From positions 1-12,364 of the forward strand of contig RFPF01000073.1 in the NCBI GenBank assembly GCA_009926295.1: 12,364 nucleotides of DNA. Direction: 5' to 3'. Below are positions 6,793-12,364 of this stretch, in pieces. Each line of letters starts with the position of its first letter. The first letter of the stretch is position 1. The DNA comes from Planctomycetia bacterium (GTDB lineage: Bacteria; Planctomycetota; Planctomycetia; Pirellulales; UBA1268). A program made the translations under genes and the position numbers. A model generated the notes under the pieces. The model made no database searches. It was not told the origin of the DNA and saw only the letters and a program-made list of their open reading frames with translations.

Positions 6793-7410
6793 TCAGGAGA
6801 TCACCCACGCCCACCAGCAGGTGACGGCCAGCAACGACACCAGCGCGATCGTCACGAGCGCGTGCCAGATAAGCCCGACCGCGTGGGGGAGTGGCGTCGC
6901 CCCCGGCAGGCCGACGGTCCGGGCCGGCGTCGTCGGCCGTCCGTCGCTGAGGCGAAGGCTCGAAACATTCGACCTCATCCACGCGTCGAGGGCTTCCGGC
7001 TTGTCGCGGAGGACGCCGCGAAATCCCATCACGACCGCCCCGGCATAGAGCGCCATCGCGTCCTTCTCCGGCAGCGTCGCGGCCTTGGCGGCGCGGTCGA
7101 AGAACTCGGTCGCGCGCCGCCGCGTGCCGAAGAGCTCGACCTCGATGGCATGGTTCTCCCACCATGTCCGGCCCGCCCAGGGAATCTCGACGATCATCAG
7201 GTCGTCGACCAGGGCCGCCAGCGCGTAACTCGCGAGCTTCCACTCCTCGCCCCGTGGGCCGCGGGTCTTCGCCATCGCCGCTTCGAAGGCCGCCAGCATG
7301 GCAGTGCGCTCCGTCTCGGCCGACCGAGCCTCCCCTGCCGCGGCACGTTTGGCGAGATCGAGGATCGCGACCAGAAGGGGGGCGGCGGCGGTGGTGAACT
7401 CGGGGGACAT
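6793..7410 (-). CDS. tssL: T6SS inner-membrane protein TssL (DotU family)
   Basis: The 205-residue protein has the DotU plan: a cytoplasmic helical domain and one C-terminal anchor at about 182-202 (ALVTIALVSLLAVTCWW). Family features are LASYALAALVDDLMIV (59-74), the W-rich WAGRTWWENHAIEVELFG (78-95), the FFDRA block (103-107) and LYAGAVVMGFRGVLRDKPEAL (121-141 region), matching the usual LYL/GFxGRY segment. TssL joins TssM in the membrane complex and contacts the baseplate through TssK. There is no peptidoglycan-binding OmpA extension. The gene begins 32 bases after tssK stops and ends 28 bases before the TssM-like gene, so the three form an operon. The linker 155-180 is Pro-rich. The shortened TssM partner means the complex must be built differently from the proteobacterial type. 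Confidence 0.9.
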   Translation of the reverse strand: MSPEFTTAAAPLLVAILDLAKRAAAGEARSAETERTAMLAAFEAAMAKTRGPRGEEWKLASYALAALVDDLMIVEIPWAGRTWWENHAIEVELFGTRRRATEFFDRAAKAATLPEKDAMALYAGAVVMGFRGVLRDKPEALDAWMRSNVSSLRLSDGRPTTPARTVGLPGATPLPHAVGLIWHALVTIALVSLLAVTCWWAWVIS

Positions 7411-7442
7411 CGTCGCCTCGTCGCGCGGTTCCCGGCGGCCCG

Positions 7443-8909
7443 TCAGGTGGGCACGGCGAACACCGCAAACTCCATGGTTGCGACCCGGCCTTCGTAGGCA
7501 ACCTGCATCCGCCGTCGCCCAACCATTTCATCGGCGTTGAGGACCGAAGAATCGCGGACGCGGATCGCGAGGCTCTGCGACTGTTGCACCGCCTTGTAGG
7601 CGGGGCTGTCCATGCCGATCCGGTAATAGAGCCAGCCGGAACGGGCCGGCAGGGCCCGCGGGGGCCGGTCGAGCGGAAACAGCTCGAGCCCGGGGAGTCC
7701 CATCCGGAACAGGCGATCGACCTCGTCGGCCCCGCCGAGCTTCCAGTCGAGATGGGCGTTGCCCGTGAGCAGGCGGTGGCATTCCGCCTCGGGAATGTCG
7801 CCGTGCAGGACGCCGATGTAGCACTGCCAATCGGTCTGGAGCCACTTGGGATCCATCACCACCGAGAGCATCGCCGTGCTCGAGCCGGTGAAGTAACGCT
7901 GCTCGAATTCCAGCGCCACGACCCGGCCGATCATCGCCTCGATCCGCGCCTTGACCGTGCGGAAGATCGTGGCGAGGTCATCGTGGTCGTAGGCAGGCAG
8001 TTCCCCGAGGGACCGCTGCGGCTCGAACACGGCCAGCTGGCCGGCCACCCGGCAGAGTTCCGTGTAGGCGACCCGCGGATGGATGCCCTGGGCGAACGCG
8101 ACGGTGCGAAGCACGGCCTGGGCCTCGAGGAGCTTCGAGAGCATCATCAGGCGATCGAGATCGCCCGGCTCGGAACTCGAGAAGCCGACCTGCCGATTGA
8201 CCGCCTGCTCGGAGAGCACCTCGACCTTGCGGCTGACGAGGTCGTAGGTGCCGCGCACGACGTCGAGGCCGAGCGGGCCCCAGGCGTCGATCGCGAGCAT
8301 CGGGGGAAAGAAGTCGGTGTCGATTTCGGGCGCTGCCTCGCGGTTGCCGGCACGGCGGATCTGGGCCACCGGAAGCAACTCGAAGCCCGAGAGGTCGTCG
8401 GTGGAGAGTTTGAGCTGCACGTTGAGCCGTCGGAACTCCAACTCTGCGTCGTTGCCACCGGTCGTGTCATCGGGCAACGAACGCCGCACGACGATCGATT
8501 GACTCGCCGCGTCGTCGCCGGGAGGCGCGACGTTCGGGCCGGCGGGGTCGAATTTCGGCACCGCGAGATAGACGCGGATCGTGTCCGTCTCCTCGAGCGC
8601 CTGCCCGACCGCCGCGGAGAGCGACGCGACCTGTCGTCCCGCGGTTGCCAGATCGAGCCTGTCCGGCTCCTCGCCCGGCTCCAGCCAGACGAGCGTGCCG
8701 TCGCGGAGCACGGCCTGGCACCGCCGTACCTCGAGCTTGCGGTTGGCGAGCGCGGCGGGGTCGATTTCGAATCGCACGAGCCCGTAGGCACAAGGATCGG
8801 CGGCCGCCATGGCCAAAGCGAGTCGTTCGGCCCAGGCCCGCTCCAGCGACTGGAAGTGGTGTGGCCGAAGGAACAGTCCCTCTGCCCAATGCACGTTCAG
8901 ATGACGCAT
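7443..8909 (-). CDS. tssK: T6SS baseplate protein TssK
   Basis: The 488-residue product begins with the hallmark VHWAEGLFLRPHHFQSLERAW (residues 6-26 region), the TssK WsEGxFLxPxHFQ motif. The rest follows the family: N-terminal shoulder domain, middle helical bundle with SEQAVNRQVGF and RLMMLSKLLEAQAVLRTV, and a C-terminal head ending in ATMEFAVFAVPT. The length is normal. TssK trimers link the baseplate wedges to TssL/TssM. The start is set by the motif, as no good Shine-Dalgarno lies before the ATG. It is the first gene of a leftward operon tssK-tssL-tssM-like and is divergent from the caspase-like gene across a 150-base gap. Confidence 0.95.
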   Translation of the reverse strand: MRHLNVHWAEGLFLRPHHFQSLERAWAERLALAMAAADPCAYGLVRFEIDPAALANRKLEVRRCQAVLRDGTLVWLEPGEEPDRLDLATAGRQVASLSAAVGQALEETDTIRVYLAVPKFDPAGPNVAPPGDDAASQSIVVRRSLPDDTTGGNDAELEFRRLNVQLKLSTDDLSGFELLPVAQIRRAGNREAAPEIDTDFFPPMLAIDAWGPLGLDVVRGTYDLVSRKVEVLSEQAVNRQVGFSSSEPGDLDRLMMLSKLLEAQAVLRTVAFAQGIHPRVAYTELCRVAGQLAVFEPQRSLGELPAYDHDDLATIFRTVKARIEAMIGRVVALEFEQRYFTGSSTAMLSVVMDPKWLQTDWQCYIGVLHGDIPEAECHRLLTGNAHLDWKLGGADEVDRLFRMGLPGLELFPLDRPPRALPARSGWLYYRIGMDSPAYKAVQQSQSLAIRVRDSSVLNADEMVGRRRMQVAYEGRVATMEFAVFAVPT

Positions 8910-9059
8910 GAGTCGGCCGGCGATTCCAGGGGCTTCTCCCGCGTCGTGCGGGGTCGATTCGGTTTACAAAATCGTGGGCGGAATCGTACCATGCTAGCGA
9001 AAACCGGCAATTCGCGTCGGCCGTCGCAGTGCCGGCGGACTCGGCTGGAAGGATGCAGA
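8910..9059. promoter_or_regulatory. Divergent intergenic region between tssK and the caspase-like gene
   Basis: This 150-base gap separates genes read in opposite directions, so promoters for both should lie here or nearby. It has the window's local AT-rich patch around 8963-9000. TTTACA at 8963-8968 is a five-of-six match to a sigma70 -35 box on the + strand, but no good -10 follows at 17 bases. No sigma54 GG/GC element is seen. An in-frame ATG at 8991 is an alternative start for the + gene. Confidence 0.45.
9049..9054 (+). promoter_or_regulatory. Ribosome-binding site deciding the GTG start at 9060
   Basis: AAGGAT ends five bases before GTG 9060. The in-frame ATGs at 8991 and 9123 have poorer upstream sequences: GGGCGGA eight bases before the first, and nothing clear before the second. 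This favours GTG. Confidence 0.6.
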
Positions 9060-12000
9060 GTGGCAAGCGCAGGGAACGGAGTTCCGCGACCAGGCGGCTG
9101 GAAGCCCGCTACCCGCCGGAGCATGGCCGCATCGCCGAGCCGGCGGCGGACGTTGGCCCTGTTTTTGGCCGCCATCGCGGTGACGTGCGCCGCCGTCGTG
9201 CTGGGGCTGGTGCTCGGCCCGCTGTTCGCATGGCAGACGGCGGTCGTCACCCTCGTGATCGACCAGTATCGGCTGGGGGTGCTCGCGCCGGTGCCGTTTT
9301 CGCAGGCCGACACCGCCGCCATCGAGGGTGCCATCCAGCGGGCGCCCGGGGTGGCCTTCGGGGGGAAGGCGTTCGCGGTGGACGGCACGGAGACCGTCGA
9401 CGGCATGCGAGACCTGTTGCTGCCGAAGATGACGGCGCTCCAGATACGGGCAAAGGACGTCTTGATCGCCTACGTGCGGGGGCAGACCATCGCCGCGGTG
9501 CCCGTGTTCGACACCGAGGGGCTGCCGCTCGCCGATCCGGTCGCCGAGCGGGCGTGCATCGTGGCCGCCGACTGCACGGTGAAGGGGGCGAGGCCGAGGG
9601 AACTGGTTCCGATCCGCGACGTCGTCGAAGCGATCGGGGCCGCCGCGTCGCGGACCACGCTCGTGCTGATCGACCTCGGTGACATCAACTGGGATCCGCG
9701 GCTGGGCACCCTTGCGCACGTGGTGCCGCGCCTGCTCGACGAAGAGTTTACCGCCGCCCAAAAGAAGGCCCGCGGCGACGTGTGGGTGCTCGGCTCGCAG
9801 GATCTGTTCCAGGTCTCGGAGGTGAGCCTGTCGAGCGGGCGGACGTACTTCGGTCGGGCCGCCGAATTGGCTCTTTCCGGAGCGGCCGACGGCGAGGGCT
9901 GCGGCGACGGGGACGGCGTCGTGGAGCTCGACGAGGTCACGCGATTTGTCACGCGCTGGACGAGCGAGTGGGTGCGTCGCGCGTCGGGTGGCAGACAACA
10001 GCAAACGCCGGTGCTGTGGAAACTCGGAGCCGGACGGATCTCGGCCGACGCGGTGCCGGCTTCCGTCGGGCTCGTGCGGGTGAGCCGCAAGCCACCGCCG
10101 GCAGCATCGAAGCCATCGCCGACAGCCGCTCCGGCACCGACCGAGCCGCCTCCTGCTGCCACGCCGGCAGCGGCGACTCGCGCCGTCCCGGCGGTGCAGA
10201 TCATCCGCGTCGCAGCTGAGCAGCCCGTCGCGCCGACTGCAGCGGTGCCGTCAGCGTCGGAGGGCGCGACGTCTGCCGCCGACCTCACCTTCCCGACGAA
10301 CACGGCCTCCGGGAGCGGCGTGGCTCCGTCCCCCGAGGCCGCGGCTTCTCCGGGATCGCCGCGGCAGCCGACTGCACCGCCGGAGACAGCACCAGCTCCA
10401 CAGCAGCCGGGCGACGCGTCGTCGTCGACTGCGCGGGCCGCACCGAGCGACAAGGCACCGGCCGGCAGTCTGCCGGCGCCGCAGGCACCACCGGCGGACC
10501 CACAACTCGCCGCGCCGCCCGCGCCCATCGTCGTCCGGGCGGATGTCTGGAGCGGGCTTGCCCGCCTTGGGAAGCGCGGGGCGACGACGCGGCGCGGTCT
10601 CGGGGCGAGCCCCACGCTCGCCGACATCGCGCCACACGTCTGGACCCAACTGTTCTCCCTGTCGGCCGCGGCCACGACGGCTGCACGAGCCGACACCGGT
10701 CCGTCACGCGGGCCGCAGGCGCGGCTCGATGAGATAGCGCAGGCTCTGGCCGAGGTTCCGCCGCCCCCCGGGCGCGACCGCCGCCTCGATCCTGGCAATT
10801 CCGCGCTCTCGGCCTGGGTAACGGCGGATGATGGCGGGGTGATGCGATCATGGTCGGAAGCTGTGCCATCACTGACGGCGGCGCTCGCGGCGTTCACCGA
10901 CGGCCTGTTCGTCGCCCGGTCGACGCTCGACGTGCTGGGCAACTGCACCGGCGGCGCGAACGAATCACCAATGGACCTGGGAGGCCTGGCCACGCTCATT
11001 GAAAAACTGGCAGCGTTGCGGGTCGCCGTAGAGAACATCGGTTCCGGGATGGCGGACGAGTCGCTGGCCGAAGTGCGTTCGCTGCCAGGCCTCACGCGGG
11101 CGGTCACCACGCAGACCGGGCTCATCGTGGACCAGATCAACCATGTCGTCGACGGGTTGCTGACGCGGGGGCCCGGCGAGTTCGCCGATCCCTCGTATCC
11201 GGCCTGTGTCGGTGCGCTGCGGAGCCCGGCCACGCTCCCCGCACGGCGGGAAGCGTTGATCCGGTTGCTGCAGTCCGGACGCATGCAGACGGATGCCGCA
11301 GCCGCCCGGGCTTTCGCCACCTGGAGCGGCACGCTGCCGCCCCGGCCTGAATACGGCCGCATCGAGCAGGGTCATCTGGCATCGATCGCAGCGCTCGCCG
11401 GCAATCTGATCGCTTTGTTCGGGGACGCGATCGTGCCTCGGGGCGCGACGGCCGAAGGTTCGGTGGCGGCGTCGCGAATCGCCGGTCGCCTGGCCGATGT
11501 GCGCCGCGAGGCCGCGACGCTCCTCGAGCCGTACGGGTCCGATCGCGTGGCGGTGTCGCGGATCGTCAGGCTGGGAGGCCGCGTTGCCGAAATCTTCGCA
11601 GTGCTTGCCGCGGCAGCCGAGGAGCCGCGCACCGGAGTGCTCGACTTCGGCGACATCGCCTCCAGTGCGTTGCGGATGATGGATGCCCGCGACGTTGCCT
11701 CGCTCACCGGCGTCACCATCGTCGGTCTTCCGAGCCGGGCCGGCCCCGGGGCGGTGGATGTCGCGCTCGCCGGGATGCCGACCGCGGCCCTCGGGACAGG
11801 CGAGTCGGCACAGGTGCGCGTGACGGTCGGCGCGTCCCAACGTCCGCTCGACGATCCACGGCTGCGGTTCGTGTTCGAGCCCGCAGATCTCGACGTGAGG
11901 ATTCTCAATGGCGAGCGGCTCGATCCCCAGCGCGCAGTGCGGCTCTCACAGATCGCCGGAGCGGGAGGCGAGGTGACGCTCGTGGTGACCGTCCAGCCGG

Positions 12001-12364
12001 GTGTGGGGGCGCGGGATGGTGGTGGTGGCGTGCCGCTGACGGTCCGGTGTGAATCGCAGGGAAGAAGCAGCAGCGCCGAGGGACGGATTCGCGTGGTCGG
12101 CGATCGCGCAGTCGCTTTGGCGGTGCGGCGGCTTCCAGCCGGGAGTGCGGGAAGCCAGGCCGGGTGGCAGTTTTCCAGACCGATGCCAACGGGGGCTGCC
12201 GGCGAGGAGACGAGCGTGGTCCTGCCGGGCCTCGCGGGTCGCACGGTCGCGTGGGAACTAGGTCTCGAGAATCGCAGCGGCCTTCCACGAACGATCACGG
12301 CCGAGTTGTACTCCGTCGGCCCGACGACCGACGGCGGCACCGACGCGTGGCGAACGTTCGCCAC
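9060..12364 (+). CDS. Membrane-anchored caspase-fold (pseudoprotease-like) protein, partial
   Basis: The frame is open for 1101 codons and leaves the window without a stop. A basic N-terminus (residues 1-30) precedes one membrane helix (about 31-55), so the bulk is probably outside the cytoplasm. Residues about 75-330 look like a caspase (C14) fold: DVLIAYVRGQT (133-143) stands for the usual YxSGHG, LVLIDLGDI (201-209) for the LLDxCHSG strand, then DVWVLGSQD, YFGRAAELALSGAAD, the acidic DGDGVVELDEVTRFV and QTPVLWKLG (315 on). The catalytic His position is Gln142 and the Cys position is Gly207, so it should be inactive. A Pro/Ala-rich linker spans about 344-490, then helices, then a beta-rich part from about 880. 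It is divergent from tssK; a T6SS role is unproven. Start choice: GTG with AAGGAT upstream; ATG 8991 or 9123 are possible. Confidence 0.82.
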   Translation, partial: MASAGNGVPRPGGWKPATRRSMAASPSRRRTLALFLAAIAVTCAAVVLGLVLGPLFAWQTAVVTLVIDQYRLGVLAPVPFSQADTAAIEGAIQRAPGVAFGGKAFAVDGTETVDGMRDLLLPKMTALQIRAKDVLIAYVRGQTIAAVPVFDTEGLPLADPVAERACIVAADCTVKGARPRELVPIRDVVEAIGAAASRTTLVLIDLGDINWDPRLGTLAHVVPRLLDEEFTAAQKKARGDVWVLGSQDLFQVSEVSLSSGRTYFGRAAELALSGAADGEGCGDGDGVVELDEVTRFVTRWTSEWVRRASGGRQQQTPVLWKLGAGRISADAVPASVGLVRVSRKPPPAASKPSPTAAPAPTEPPPAATPAAATRAVPAVQIIRVAAEQPVAPTAAVPSASEGATSAADLTFPTNTASGSGVAPSPEAAASPGSPRQPTAPPETAPAPQQPGDASSSTARAAPSDKAPAGSLPAPQAPPADPQLAAPPAPIVVRADVWSGLARLGKRGATTRRGLGASPTLADIAPHVWTQLFSLSAAATTAARADTGPSRGPQARLDEIAQALAEVPPPPGRDRRLDPGNSALSAWVTADDGGVMRSWSEAVPSLTAALAAFTDGLFVARSTLDVLGNCTGGANESPMDLGGLATLIEKLAALRVAVENIGSGMADESLAEVRSLPGLTRAVTTQTGLIVDQINHVVDGLLTRGPGEFADPSYPACVGALRSPATLPARREALIRLLQSGRMQTDAAAARAFATWSGTLPPRPEYGRIEQGHLASIAALAGNLIALFGDAIVPRGATAEGSVAASRIAGRLADVRREAATLLEPYGSDRVAVSRIVRLGGRVAEIFAVLAAAAEEPRTGVLDFGDIASSALRMMDARDVASLTGVTIVGLPSRAGPGAVDVALAGMPTAALGTGESAQVRVTVGASQRPLDDPRLRFVFEPADLDVRILNGERLDPQRAVRLSQIAGAGGEVTLVVTVQPGVGARDGGGGVPLTVRCESQGRSSSAEGRIRVVGDRAVALAVRRLPAGSAGSQAGWQFSRPMPTGAAGEETSVVLPGLAGRTVAWELGLENRSGLPRTITAELYSVGPTTDGGTDAWRTFA

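Noticed and set aside
5575..7497. 640-codon + strand frame over tssL and the TssM-like gene
   Set aside because: It crosses two recognised genes on the other strand and its translation is Ser/Arg/Pro-rich without motifs.
8963..8995. Sigma70 promoter for the caspase-like gene
   Set aside because: TTTACA is a fair -35, but the sequences at 16-19 bases beyond are poor -10 matches, so no promoter is called.
9123..9125. ATG 9123 as the start of the caspase-like protein
   Set aside because: It leaves only a short basic stretch before the membrane helix and has no ribosome site; GTG 9060 has AAGGAT at the right spacing. It remains possible.
9470..11362. 630-codon open frame on the - strand under the caspase-like gene
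   Set aside because: Its product is Ser/Ala/Arg/Gly low-complexity sequence with no recognisable domain. The + frame is longer, has a ribosome site, a membrane helix and a recognisable fold.

Overview
This GC-rich window carries part of a type VI secretion system (T6SS) locus. High GC, a TssM-like protein with no periplasmic domain, a DUF6931-like helical protein, and a large membrane-anchored caspase-fold protein with a Pro/Ala-rich linker together suggest a planctomycete. Myxococcota or another GC-rich lineage cannot be excluded, and no rRNA or other taxonomic marker is present.

Left arm (1-3724, + strand): the injected tube and spike. The end of one Hcp gene is followed by a complete second hcp, vgrG (tssI), a small helical protein of DUF6931 type, and a PAAR tip gene. 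Spacing is tight and the last two genes overlap by one base (TGATG). A long perfect stem-loop lies between the two hcp genes.

Middle (3725-5336): a visibly AT-richer gene on the - strand, convergent with the PAAR gene, encodes a 456-residue protein. Its C-terminal half carries a motif series (PFFVWLE, KYRGT, HSSF, SGHYRP) that, from memory, matches the conserved core of plant IQM (IQ-motif) proteins. It is the best candidate for a secreted cargo protein. No immunity gene is apparent beside it.

Right-centre (5337-8909, - strand): the operon tssK - tssL - tssM-like, running leftwards. These encode the baseplate connector and the inner-membrane complex. The TssM homologue stops just after its third membrane segment and has lost its nucleotide-binding motifs.

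Right end (9060-12364, + strand): divergent from tssK, one long open frame runs off the window without a stop. It encodes a single-pass membrane protein whose N-terminal domain looks like a caspase (C14) fold with both catalytic residues replaced, followed by a ~145-residue Pro/Ala linker, a helical part and a beta-rich part.

TssK, TssL and TssM-like would form the envelope-spanning base, Hcp/VgrG/PAAR the expelled tube and spike, and the middle gene a likely cargo. Sheath genes tssB/C, the ClpV ATPase and other baseplate genes are not in this window.
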